Shown piece by piece: positions 1 to 7,905 of a DNA stretch of 64,000 nt. The notes under the pieces were generated by a model. It saw only the letters and a list, made by a program, of their open reading frames with translations. It had not been told where the DNA came from and searched no databases. Numbering within the stretch: the first letter of the stretch is position 1; the number at the start of each line of letters is the position of its first letter. Position numbers and translations under genes: made by a program. The DNA comes from Hasllibacter sp. MH4015 (GTDB lineage: Bacteria; Pseudomonadota; Alphaproteobacteria; Rhodobacterales; Rhodobacteraceae). The stretch spans positions 3,612,001 through 3,676,000 of the forward strand of contig NZ_JAHTBK010000001.1 in the NCBI RefSeq assembly GCF_020177575.1. The letters run 5' to 3'.

Positions 1-52
1 CAGGCGCCCCATAAAGTGCTTCAAGCCTTTCGATATCTTCAATGATCTGCAC
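1..52 (-). CDS. possible N-terminus of an FMN-binding split-barrel (pyridoxamine 5'-phosphate oxidase-type) protein, cut by window edge
   Basis: Reading the minus strand, a GTG at 50-52 opens a frame that stays open to the window edge and begins VQIIEDIERLEALYGAP. An AGGAGG-like ribosome site lies about 8 bases before the GTG, inside the end of plsC, so the two genes would overlap by 14 bases and be translationally coupled. The LEALYGAP start resembles a family of PPOX-type flavin-binding proteins common in Rhodobacterales, but only 17 residues are visible. The assignment is therefore a memory-based guess; the reading frame itself is plausible. Confidence 0.35.
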   Translation of the reverse strand, partial: MQIIEDIERLEALYGAP

Positions 53-764
53 GGAAGCCAGCCTCCTCTAGAAGGGCGGTGCTGGAGACTTCGATCTCGG
101 CCTCCAGCTTTGCCATGAACGCTTCTTTCGGCAGGCCCGGTTCGATCCGCGGCAGGAACTCCACAACGGCCGTGCCGGGGGATCGCAGGATGCCGCGCTT
201 GGGCCAGTAGAGGCCGACATTCGTGGACACCGGAACGCAGGGCTGTCCCAGTTGATCGTAAAGCGCGCCGGTGCCCACCTTGTAGGGCGCGATGGCCCCC
301 GGTGCCGTGCGCGTGCCCTGGGGATAGATGATCAATTGCCCGCCCTGCTGCTTGCCGCTGCGCACATCGTCGAGCATCTTCTTGATCGCGACGCCACGCT
401 TGCCGCGATTGACGGGAACGCAGCCCAGACGCAGGGCGTACTGCCCGAGGATCGGCGCAAACATCAGTTGGCGCTTCATGATGAACTTGCCGCGCGGAAC
501 GGAATGGTAGATCGCCATGATATCGAGGAAGCTCTGGTGCTTGGCCGCGATCATCACCTCGTCCGTGGGTGGGGTGCCGCGGATGTCCAGCTTCAGGCCG
601 ACCATCCATCCCATCGTCCAGAACACCCAACGACAGAACGTGTGGCAGGCCGCGTAGGCCCCGGCGGGACTGACCAGCGCGTAGGGAAAGAACACGAACG
701 CGATCACCAGCATCGCCAGATACATCTGGATGATGAACAGCAGCGAGCGGATCCACTGGATCAT
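39..764 (-). CDS. plsC: 1-acyl-sn-glycerol-3-phosphate acyltransferase (PlsC-type)
   Basis: Acylates lysophosphatidic acid to phosphatidic acid at the inner membrane. The 241-residue protein starts with a hydrophobic N-terminal segment (about residues 5-30), then carries the catalytic HX4D motif as HQSFLD (76-81) and the acyl-acceptor motif YPQGTR (147-152, usually FPEGTR). The open frame extends much further upstream, but that extension lies inside ftsX in another frame. I chose the ATG at 764 because it overlaps the ftsX stop in the classic ATGA arrangement and gives a normal-length protein. It is the last recognisable gene of an ftsE-ftsX-plsC operon. The substrate position (sn-2 lysophosphatidate) is inferred from the family, not shown. 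Confidence 0.85.
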   Translation of the reverse strand: MIQWIRSLLFIIQMYLAMLVIAFVFFPYALVSPAGAYAACHTFCRWVFWTMGWMVGLKLDIRGTPPTDEVMIAAKHQSFLDIMAIYHSVPRGKFIMKRQLMFAPILGQYALRLGCVPVNRGKRGVAIKKMLDDVRSGKQQGGQLIIYPQGTRTAPGAIAPYKVGTGALYDQLGQPCVPVSTNVGLYWPKRGILRSPGTAVVEFLPRIEPGLPKEAFMAKLEAEIEVSSTALLEEAGFRADH

Positions 765-1663
765 TTCAGGCCCCTGAGCGTGCGGAAGGCCGCGATGCGC
801 GTAGCCGCAAAGGCGGTGGCCGCGGCGAGCGGCGGGATCAGAAGCGGCCAGATCCACGATGCGCCCGAAAAGCGAAGGCCGGTCAGGATCGCCGCAGTGT
901 CCCGTGCGGATGGCAGGATCATCACCGCAAGGATGCCCGCCACCGTGCCCGCGGCGGCCCCGGTCAAGGCCCGGATGGTGAAGCGCCGCACGAAGGCGCG
1001 CGCGATATAGCTGTCGCGCGCCCCCACAAGGCGCATTACGCGGATCACCTGTTCGTTGGCCGAAAGGGCCGATTGGGCGGCCAGCGTGACCATCGCGCCG
1101 GTGGCGGCAAGGATCAGGATCAGGGCAAGCGCCCCCAGGAGCCGCAGGCGGGAGGCAGCTTCGACCAGGGGCCGCCGCCATCGGTCATGGTCGTCCAGCA
1201 CCGCGCCCGGCGCTTCGGCGGCCAGGCGCTGGCGCAACCCGTCGGCGTCGAAGCCGCCCGCCGTTTCCGTGATTTCGATCAGGCGCGGGATGGGAAGGTC
1301 GTCCAGTGGCAGGTCCGGGCCGAACCACGGCGCAAGCAAAGCCTGTTGATCCTCGTCGCTCAACGCATTGGCGCTTTCCACGCCGGGCGTCTGTTCCAGC
1401 ACGGTCAGAACGGCCCAGGTCTGGGCCTCCAACTCCGCCGGGGGGGCGGAAATGCGGATGGTGGAGGATTGGGCGAGGCTGTCGGACCAGCGATCGGCCA
1501 GGCGCCCCGACGCAGTGGACAGGGCCATGGCGAAGACGGCAAGGAACGCCATCGCCGCGGCCGTCGCAAGGGTCAGGCGCGCCGATTGCCCGCTGCGGGG
1601 AACCACGCGATCCGCCTGGCTGTCGCCGCGCACCAAAGCCAGAAGATCGCCGCGCACGCTCAT
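761..1663 (-). CDS. ftsX: cell division protein FtsX (permease of the FtsEX ABC complex)
   Basis: Membrane partner of FtsE; in other bacteria FtsEX sits at the septum and activates peptidoglycan hydrolases through periplasmic partners. The 300-residue protein has a cytoplasmic N-terminus, a first membrane segment at about 30-50, a periplasmic domain of about 120 residues, then three further hydrophobic segments in the C-terminal third, the topology expected for FtsX. It overlaps ftsE by 4 bases (1660-1663) and plsC by 4 bases, indicating one transcript. Sequence similarity in FtsX is low in alphaproteobacteria, so the neighbouring ftsE is the main support. Confidence 0.82.
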   Translation of the reverse strand: MSVRGDLLALVRGDSQADRVVPRSGQSARLTLATAAAMAFLAVFAMALSTASGRLADRWSDSLAQSSTIRISAPPAELEAQTWAVLTVLEQTPGVESANALSDEDQQALLAPWFGPDLPLDDLPIPRLIEITETAGGFDADGLRQRLAAEAPGAVLDDHDRWRRPLVEAASRLRLLGALALILILAATGAMVTLAAQSALSANEQVIRVMRLVGARDSYIARAFVRRFTIRALTGAAAGTVAGILAVMILPSARDTAAILTGLRFSGASWIWPLLIPPLAAATAFAATRIAAFRTLRGLK

Positions 1664-2337
1664 AAATCCGCCCCCGCCGCCATGATCTGCCCGCCCTGGA
1701 TGCGCAGGACGCGGGCCTGCACCTTTTGCTTCGCGGCCCGGATCAGGGCGAGGTCATGGGTCGCGATCACGACCGTTTTGCCAAGTTTGTTGAGCTCGAT
1801 CAGTAGGTTCAGCAGGCGCAGGGACATATCCCAATCGACGTTCCCCGTGGGCTCATCGGCCAGGATCAAATCGGGGTCCATGATGATCGCACGGGCCAGC
1901 GCCGCGCGCTGCCGTTCACCGCCCGACAGCTCGGGCGGAAGGGCGTTGGCGCGCGACGACAGGCCGACCCAGCCAACCAGTTCACTCAAATTCGCGTCCT
2001 GAACCATGCTGCCCTTGGCCGACACGGTCAGGGGCAGGGCAATGTTCTCGTTCACCGACAAATGGTCCAGAAACGCACAATCCTGATGCACGACACCGAT
2101 GCGCTGACGCAGATCGGCGATGCCGTCGCGGGTCAGGCCGGTGGCGGTGTGGCCGAACAGGCTGACCGAGCCGCCGGTGGGCAAAAGCTCTGCGTAGCAC
2201 AGCTTGAGGAAGGTGGTCTTGCCCGCACCCGATGGCCCCGTAAGGAAGTGAAACGAACCGGGCGCCAGTTGCAGGGACAGGTCGGCCAGAAGCGGTTCGG
2301 CCCCGTAGCCATAGGCGGCATCCTGCATTTCGATCAT
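1660..2337 (-). CDS. ftsE: cell division ATP-binding protein FtsE
   Basis: ABC ATPase that powers or gates FtsX during septation. All nucleotide-binding motifs are present in the 225 residues from the ATG at 2337: Walker A GPSGAGKT (34-41), Q-loop VVHQD, signature LSGGERQ (137-143), Walker B LILADEP (157-163) and the switch histidine in ATHD. A longer open frame upstream would add about 58 residues with no ABC similarity and is rejected. The start lies about 250 bases before the divergently read zinc-ribbon gene, so the ftsEX promoter must lie in 2338-2592. First gene of the ftsE-ftsX-plsC unit. Confidence 0.9.
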   Translation of the reverse strand: MIEMQDAAYGYGAEPLLADLSLQLAPGSFHFLTGPSGAGKTTFLKLCYAELLPTGGSVSLFGHTATGLTRDGIADLRQRIGVVHQDCAFLDHLSVNENIALPLTVSAKGSMVQDANLSELVGWVGLSSRANALPPELSGGERQRAALARAIIMDPDLILADEPTGNVDWDMSLRLLNLLIELNKLGKTVVIATHDLALIRAAKQKVQARVLRIQGGQIMAAGADL

Positions 2338-2592
2338 CGGGGATCTTGTCCTTGGCGAAATCGTTGCCCCTGTCTTGCACCCTTGGCGGACACTTGCAAT
2401 CGCGCCCCCACAGCCGTGACGGGGATTGGCGCAGGGATGCAACGGCCACGCGCGGTGCGGTTTGCGGGCCTTGGAATGGAACAGAGAGGTTGCTAAGACT
2501 TTCAGATACAATGTTTCTCATCCGCTGGGATTGTTCAGCGTCGTGGCCCTGCGCGCCGTGTGTGACGCGCCCCAGACAAAGACCGGGAACCA

Positions 2593-3417
2593 ATGCGCCT
2601 AACCTGCCCGAATTGCAGCGCCCGCTACGAGGTTGATGAAAGCATGATCCCGGCCGCCGGGCGGGACGTGCAATGCTCTAACTGTTCGAGCACATGGTTT
2701 CAGCCCGGCGTGCGCGCCGAGCCGGACGCGCCCGCGCCCGTAGCGGAAGGCGCGGAACCGGCGCACGAAGCGCAAGCCGCATCCCCCAGATTGACCGAGG
2801 TGGACGTCGAAGCACCGGATGGCCCCGATGGCGACACCGACGCGGACGATGTCCCGCCACGCCCGCCCCGACGCCAGATCGACCCCGGCGTCGCCGATAT
2901 CCTGCGCGAAGAAGCGGAGCGGGAGGCGCGCCTGCGCCGGGCGGAGGCGGTGGCTGACCCGGTCGAGGTGCAGGACGAGATGTCGCTGGACGACCCGACC
3001 GACACGCCGCGCAATCGCCGTATCGCAGAGCTGGAAGCGGCCGAGGATGCCTTCGATACCGAGAGCATCGAGGCGGCAGTCGCGTCCGCCGCCGCGGCGT
3101 CCCGGCGTGAATTGCTCCCCGATATCGAAGAAATCAACTCCACCCTGCGCGCCACGGGCGACCGGTCCGAGGGGGAGGAGGACGCCACCGACGTCGACAC
3201 GATCGGGGCAGGCGCAAGACGGCGCGCACAATCCCGCCGTGGGTTCCTCATGGTGATCCTGGCGGCGATCGTGGCCTTGCTGCTTTATCTTTACGCAGGC
3301 GAAATCGCGGCTGCGGTGCCGGCCTTGGCCGGATCGCTGGAAAGCTATGTCGATCTGGTGAATTCCGGGCGCTTCTGGCTGGATGACATGGCGCGTTCGC
3401 TGGCCGGTGACAGCTAG
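2593..3417 (+). CDS. zinc-ribbon (MJ0042-type) membrane-anchored protein of unknown function
   Basis: The 274-residue protein begins with a four-cysteine ribbon, CPNC at 5-8 and CSNC at 28-31, of the MJ0042 N-terminal type found in many alphaproteobacterial and myxobacterial proteins. A long acidic, Ala/Glu/Asp-rich low-complexity linker follows, then one hydrophobic span (about 217-237), leaving a short C-terminal tail. A single-pass protein with the ribbon in the cytoplasm is the simplest topology. It is divergent from ftsE and convergent with the TIGR02302 gene, a position I associate with Rhodobacterales. The role is unknown; septation or envelope regulation is suggested only by its neighbours. 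Confidence 0.8.
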   Translation: MRLTCPNCSARYEVDESMIPAAGRDVQCSNCSSTWFQPGVRAEPDAPAPVAEGAEPAHEAQAASPRLTEVDVEAPDGPDGDTDADDVPPRPPRRQIDPGVADILREEAEREARLRRAEAVADPVEVQDEMSLDDPTDTPRNRRIAELEAAEDAFDTESIEAAVASAAAASRRELLPDIEEINSTLRATGDRSEGEEDATDVDTIGAGARRRAQSRRGFLMVILAAIVALLLYLYAGEIAAAVPALAGSLESYVDLVNSGRFWLDDMARSLAGDS

Positions 3418-3429
3418 GTCGCGCGCGGC

Positions 3430-5976
3430 TCAGAACTGGTCCAACAGACGGCGCAGGTAATCAAGCTCCACCTCGGGACGGCCCTGATCGGCGGCGCGAT
3501 CACGTAGAATGTCGAGCAATTCGCGCGCCCTTTCGCGGGCATCTTCGCCGCCTTCCAACCCTTCGTCCGAACCGAATGCGCCGTTGTTGCCCGCCTGTCG
3601 CCCAAGGGGGTCTTCCAGCGGGCGGCTTTCGGCCATGTTGCCCTCGGCCTGGCCTTGCCCGGGGTCTGCGCCCTGCTCCTGCGCCAGGGCCTCGCCCAGT
3701 TGGGTCATCCCCTCGCGGATCGCTTCCATCGCTTCGGATTGCAGGTCGAGCGCTTCGGCGATGTCGCCCCGTTCAAGCGCCTCCGCGGCCTCCTCCATCG
3801 CGCGGCCCGCATCGTCCAGCTGGCGCATGGCCTCGTCCCCGGCTTCCGTCCCCGTGCCGGGCAGCTGGCTTTGCTGCTGTTCGAGTTGCCGGCGTAGTTG
3901 TTCCTGCCGGTCCGCGAGGGACCCCGCATTTTCCTCGTTGTCGCCGCCTTGGCCCGCGCCGGGGTTTTCGCCGTCCTCGCCGGTCTGGCCGCCTTGCGGG
4001 GCCTCGCCCTGCTGTTCGCTTTGCTGGCCTGGGCGGTTCGGATTGAACTGGTCCTGCAATTCCTGGAAGCTGTCGTCGCTCAGTCCCTGCTGACCGCGCA
4101 GCGTGTCCTGCAGGCCCTCCATCGCCTCCTGGCCCGGCGTCTGCGGCCCGTCGCCGCCTTCGCCCCCTTGGGTGAATTCGAGGTTTTCGAGCATCTGTTG
4201 CAGGGCCTGCATCATCTCCATGGCCTCCGCCATCCGGCCTTCCTGCATCAATTCCTCGATGCGCTGCAGCATCTCTTCCAGGTCGGACATGGACAATTCC
4301 TGCGACTCGCCCCGATCGGGTTGGTCGGTGCCGTCGCCGGGTTCCGCGTTGCGGGCCTGCTCCTGAATATATTCGTTCATCGCCTCGCGCATTTCCTGCA
4401 TCAGTTGCGCGATTTCCTCGTCGCTGGCGCCGCGGCGCATAGCCTCGGCCAGCCGTTCCTGCGCGCGTTGCAGACGCTCCAGCGCGCTTGAAAGATCACC
4501 GAGTTCCAGTTCAAGCGCGGCCTCCCAAAGTATTTCGGCCACCTGCTCCTGCGTGTCTTCGGAGATGAAATCTATGGCGCTTTCCAGCCGGTTGATCGCG
4601 GAGCGGAGCGGCAGGTACACGCCCTCGTGCAGGTCGGGTTCCGGCAGATGCGTGATTGCGCGCAGCAACCTTGCGCTGCGCGTGGCATTCTCCCGGCTCC
4701 ACAGGATGTCGCGGCGGATTTCCACAAGCGCATTGGCCAGCGGATCGAAGAAACGCCGTCCGGGCAGGCGGGCCACGTCATAGGACACGGTGCCGATCTG
4801 CCCCGCATCGTCGGTGACGGTCAGGGTCAGCGTGACCGGCAGGTTTGCGAAGGGATGTTCGGACAGATCCTCAAGCATCACTTCGGTGAACTCGGCACGG
4901 TCACCACGGAACGGCATCGGCAGGTCCAGCACGATTGCGGCACGGGGTTCGGGATCGACGATCAGGCCATGGCGACGATCCATGGCATCCACGTTCAGGC
5001 GGATCGTCGCGGTGCCGGACCGCACACCGTAATCGTCCATGGCAGTGAAGGTGAATTGCATGGATGCGGGCGCGTCGCCTTCGACCTCCCCTTCCAGCGT
5101 CACCGTCGGGGCCGCGTCGGGGCGCACGGAGACCAGCCATTCGCGCCCGCCCGGGCCATCAACGGCAAGCGTTCCGCCCTGCTCCATCACGACGGTCTGG
5201 GCATAGGCATTCGGATCAGGCTCCGGCACTGGGCCGATGTCGGTGCGCAGGGTGATCTCCCCGGGCTGGCCATAGCTGCGCAGCGTCACTTCGGAGCCGA
5301 GGGGCGCATCGAAGCCGTCCGCGAGGATGTCGTTGAGGTAGAGCGACGGAAGACCGGTATATAACGGCGGCTCCACCCAGCCTTCCCAGGATGGGCCCGA
5401 GGATGCCGTGGCCGGCCCCGCGCCAAGCGGAACATTGCCGACATCGGCGACCCGACCGAACGCCCCGAAGAGGACGGCCATCGCAAGCGCGGTCGCCCCG
5501 ATGTAACGCAGGGCGTAGGGGTCGCGCGAAGACAGGCGCAGATCCGGCTCCGGCGCGCGGGCCGACGCGGCGCGTTCTGCCATCCGGGATATGTGCGTGG
5601 CCCAGACCGAGCGGCTGGCTGCGTCCCGGCCTCCGACCGCGGGTGTATCCAGCAAGGTGGTGATCGGACGGCCCGGCATCGTGCGGTCAAGACGCTCCAA
5701 CGCCTCGTCCCGCGTGGGCATCTTGAACCGGATGAAGCCAAGCACCAGAAGCCCCAGAAAAATCAGCCCCAGAAGGCCCAAGGCGGGCCATGCAACGTTG
5801 CCCGGAACCGCCGTTCCCGCGCCGAATGCGAGGCCGGCAAGCACGATGAACGCAAGGGTCCAGACGGGCCAGAACGCCCGCACCGCCCGTTCGGCCACAA
5901 GGCCAAGACGGGTCAGCCGCAGGGGCCAGATCAGGCGCTTCAACGCGCCGTCTTTGGGGCCGGTCGTGTCGGTCAT
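3430..5976 (-). CDS. TIGR02302 / DUF4175 family large membrane and coiled-coil protein
   Basis: An 848-residue protein with two or three hydrophobic segments in the first 180 residues, then an extracytoplasmic region of beta-rich character (about 190-410) and a long charged, helix-forming C-terminal half. The last third is rich in Glu, Gln and Met and includes Gly/Gln/Glu-rich low-complexity stretches around residues 560-680. Family members occur next to lysA across alphaproteobacteria and no function is established. It follows lysA on the same strand with a 37-base gap and is convergent with the zinc-ribbon gene. Because the C-terminal half is low-complexity, similarity scores there should be treated with care. 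Confidence 0.85.
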   Translation of the reverse strand: MTDTTGPKDGALKRLIWPLRLTRLGLVAERAVRAFWPVWTLAFIVLAGLAFGAGTAVPGNVAWPALGLLGLIFLGLLVLGFIRFKMPTRDEALERLDRTMPGRPITTLLDTPAVGGRDAASRSVWATHISRMAERAASARAPEPDLRLSSRDPYALRYIGATALAMAVLFGAFGRVADVGNVPLGAGPATASSGPSWEGWVEPPLYTGLPSLYLNDILADGFDAPLGSEVTLRSYGQPGEITLRTDIGPVPEPDPNAYAQTVVMEQGGTLAVDGPGGREWLVSVRPDAAPTVTLEGEVEGDAPASMQFTFTAMDDYGVRSGTATIRLNVDAMDRRHGLIVDPEPRAAIVLDLPMPFRGDRAEFTEVMLEDLSEHPFANLPVTLTLTVTDDAGQIGTVSYDVARLPGRRFFDPLANALVEIRRDILWSRENATRSARLLRAITHLPEPDLHEGVYLPLRSAINRLESAIDFISEDTQEQVAEILWEAALELELGDLSSALERLQRAQERLAEAMRRGASDEEIAQLMQEMREAMNEYIQEQARNAEPGDGTDQPDRGESQELSMSDLEEMLQRIEELMQEGRMAEAMEMMQALQQMLENLEFTQGGEGGDGPQTPGQEAMEGLQDTLRGQQGLSDDSFQELQDQFNPNRPGQQSEQQGEAPQGGQTGEDGENPGAGQGGDNEENAGSLADRQEQLRRQLEQQQSQLPGTGTEAGDEAMRQLDDAGRAMEEAAEALERGDIAEALDLQSEAMEAIREGMTQLGEALAQEQGADPGQGQAEGNMAESRPLEDPLGRQAGNNGAFGSDEGLEGGEDARERARELLDILRDRAADQGRPEVELDYLRRLLDQF

Positions 5977-6013
5977 TTTCCCTTTCGCGGCCCGCGTCGG
6001 GCCGACAGGTGGT

Positions 6014-7279
6014 TTACACCCATGTGGGAATTGTATCGCGGTTTATCATGTCGTCAAACGATGGACGCGCCCGGATGACGGCGAATTGATCGCCGTTCAC
6101 CATGACCTCGGGGATCAGCGGGCGGGAGTTGTATTCGCTGCTCATCACCGCACCGTAGGCCCCGGCGGAGCGGAAGGCGATCAGGTCCCCCTCCGCCATC
6201 GCGGGCAGGTTGCGCTGTTTGGCGAAGGTATCCCCGCTTTCGCAGACGGGGCCGACAATGTCGTAGGGCGTCTGCTCAGCCCCCGGCGCGGGTTCCACGA
6301 CCGGCACCATGTCGTGCCAGGCGCCGTACATGGCGGGCCGGATCAGGTCATTCATGGCGGCGTCGAGGATCAAAAAATCCCTGTCTTCCCCGTGCTTTAC
6401 GTAGATCGTGGAGGCAACAAGCAGCCCTGCATTGCCAGAAATCAGGCGGCCCGGTTCAATCTCGATCTCGCAGCCCAGGTCACCGACGGTGCGCTTGATG
6501 ACCTCCCCGTATTCTAGGGGCAGGGGGGGCGCGGTGTTGGAGCGCTCATAGGGGATGCCGAGGCCGCCGCCGAGGTCGAGCCGCGAGATCTCATGCCCGT
6601 CGGCGCGCAATGCGTGGGTGAGTTCGGCCACCTTTTTGTAAGCGATTTCAAACGGTTCAAGATCGGTCAGCTGGCTGCCGATATGGACGTCGATGCCGAT
6701 GACCTGAAGGCCGGGGAGCGATGCGGCAAGCCGATAAACCTCCCGCGCGCGGGCGATCGGGATGCCGAACTTGTCTTCCTTGCGGCCGGTGGCGATCTTT
6801 TCGTGGGTTCTGGCGTCGACATCGGGGTTCACGCGGATGGTGATGGGCGCGGTTTTTCCCATGCGTTCAGCGACTTGGCTGAGGCGTTGCAGCTCGGGCT
6901 CGGATTCGACGTTGAATTGGCGAATGCCGCCCTCCAGCGCGAGCGCCATTTCCTCGGCGGTCTTTCCGACGCCGGAGAACACGATACGGTCGCCGGGTAC
7001 ACCGGCGGCGCGGGCACGGTGATATTCGCCGCCCGACACCACGTCCATGCCCGCGCCAAGTGACGCCATATGCGCGATAACAGCTTGATTGGAATTGCTT
7101 TTCATCGCGTAGCAAATCAGGTGATCGAGCCCCGCCAGCGCGTCCTCGAACACCTGGAAATGCCGGGTCAGGGTGGCGGAGGAATAGACGTAGAACGGTG
7201 TGCCCACGGCGGCCGCGATTTCCGGCAAAGCGACATCTTCGGCGTGCAGAATGCCGTTTTTGTAAAGGAAATGGTCCAT
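6014..7279 (-). CDS. lysA: diaminopimelate decarboxylase
   Basis: Last step of lysine synthesis: PLP-dependent decarboxylation of meso-diaminopimelate. The 421-residue protein is full length for the family. The PLP-binding lysine is K60 in YAMKSNSN, the glycine-rich phosphate-binding loop is DLGGGLGIPY, and the substrate-contacting cysteine motif CESGDTFA lies near residue 346. In most alphaproteobacteria I know, lysA follows argH and a small lipoprotein; here those genes are about 15 kb away in the opposite orientation (20651-22264), see findings. The 5' region holds a block of tandem repeats (7355-7409). Confidence 0.95.
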   Translation of the reverse strand: MDHFLYKNGILHAEDVALPEIAAAVGTPFYVYSSATLTRHFQVFEDALAGLDHLICYAMKSNSNQAVIAHMASLGAGMDVVSGGEYHRARAAGVPGDRIVFSGVGKTAEEMALALEGGIRQFNVESEPELQRLSQVAERMGKTAPITIRVNPDVDARTHEKIATGRKEDKFGIPIARAREVYRLAASLPGLQVIGIDVHIGSQLTDLEPFEIAYKKVAELTHALRADGHEISRLDLGGGLGIPYERSNTAPPLPLEYGEVIKRTVGDLGCEIEIEPGRLISGNAGLLVASTIYVKHGEDRDFLILDAAMNDLIRPAMYGAWHDMVPVVEPAPGAEQTPYDIVGPVCESGDTFAKQRNLPAMAEGDLIAFRSAGAYGAVMSSEYNSRPLIPEVMVNGDQFAVIRARPSFDDMINRDTIPTWV

Positions 7280-7354
7280 CCGCAGGGGTTCCTTGAGCTT
7301 GCCCTGCGCGCAGGTAGCACCGATTGGGTCCGGTTCAAAGGGCCGCGAAAACCG

Positions 7355-7409
7355 GGCGTCTAGCCTTGGTATAGGGTTGGTATAGGTTTGGTATAGACGC
7401 GGCGTCTAG
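7355..7409. repeat. three 11-bp tandem repeats framed by 9-bp direct repeats, upstream of lysA
   Basis: Three head-to-tail 11-bp units, TTGGTATAGGG, TTGGTATAGGT and TTGGTATAGAC, occupy 7366-7376, 7377-7387 and 7388-7398; nine of eleven positions are identical in all three. The array is framed by the same 9-mer GGCGTCTAG at 7355-7363 and 7401-7409, and a 15-bp odd palindrome (TAGACGC G GCGTCTA) covers 7394-7408 and includes the stop codon of the DUF2834 gene. An 11-bp period is close to one helical turn, so the units would face one side of the DNA, as for clustered regulator sites. The block lies 76 bases before the lysA start codon. The function is unknown. Confidence 0.8.
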
Positions 7410-7717
7410 GCGCCGGTCCGGCGCGCGATCAGAAACAGCGCCAGCGGCAACCCCGCGGACACGCCGACCCCGAAGGTCGCGGGCACGACCAGAAGGAACC
7501 ACCAATCGCGATGGCGGACGAGTTCCACGATGGTCCAGACCACCAGCACCATCGCCGCGATCGTGAGGTCCCACGTGATGCCGGTCGTCGCTTCGTTCAC
7601 ATACCAGGCGTCGATCATCGGGCCGAGGTCCCATCCGTTTTGATCGAACCAGCGATAGAAATGCACCCAGGGATAGAGGCCGATCAGAAAGAGGACGAAA
7701 TAGAGGATACGCAACAT
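7406..7717 (-). CDS. DUF2834 family small membrane protein
   Basis: From the ATG at 7717, which has an AGGAG site six to seven bases upstream, the protein is 103 residues with three hydrophobic segments (about 1-20, 45-65, 72-95). The motif LYPWVHFYRWFDQNGWD near the N-terminus matches my memory of DUF2834, a family of roughly 100-residue membrane proteins of unknown role. The longer frame to 7777 lacks a better start. It reads toward lysA with 126 bases between, and divergently from the ETF-QO gene. Nothing in the sequence suggests a substrate. Confidence 0.7.
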   Translation of the reverse strand: MLRILYFVLFLIGLYPWVHFYRWFDQNGWDLGPMIDAWYVNEATTGITWDLTIAAMVLVVWTIVELVRHRDWWFLLVVPATFGVGVSAGLPLALFLIARRTGA

Positions 7718-7813
7718 TTGGAAGTCTCCTTTCGGGCGCGACCTAGCGGGAACGGCCCCGATGACCAGTCGCGTCATATCGTCAGGCCGGGACCTTGTGC
7801 CACAGCGTCATAA

Positions 7814-7842
7814 TTGACCGCCCATGGGGGACGCGCTAGGCC
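7814..7842 (+). promoter_or_regulatory. candidate sigma-70 promoter of the ETF-QO gene
   Basis: TTGACC at 7814-7819 and TAGGCC at 7837-7842 are separated by 17 bases. Transcription would start near 7849, about 57 bases before the ATG at 7906. Seen by eye only; the -10 element is weak. Confidence 0.4.
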
Positions 7843-7860
7843 TTTCCGAACGCCATTTCC

Positions 7861-7878
7861 GGGCCGTCGCAACGGCCC
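7861..7878 (+). other. stem-loop in the ETF-QO 5' untranslated region
   Basis: GGGCCGT and ACGGCCC form a perfect 7-bp stem around a CGCA loop, ending 27 bases before the start codon and ahead of the GAGAGGGA ribosome site. No T-tract follows, so it is more likely a leader structure than a terminator. Confidence 0.4.
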
Positions 7879-7905
7879 GCCGACAGCTTGAGAGGGACCG
7901 GTCAG

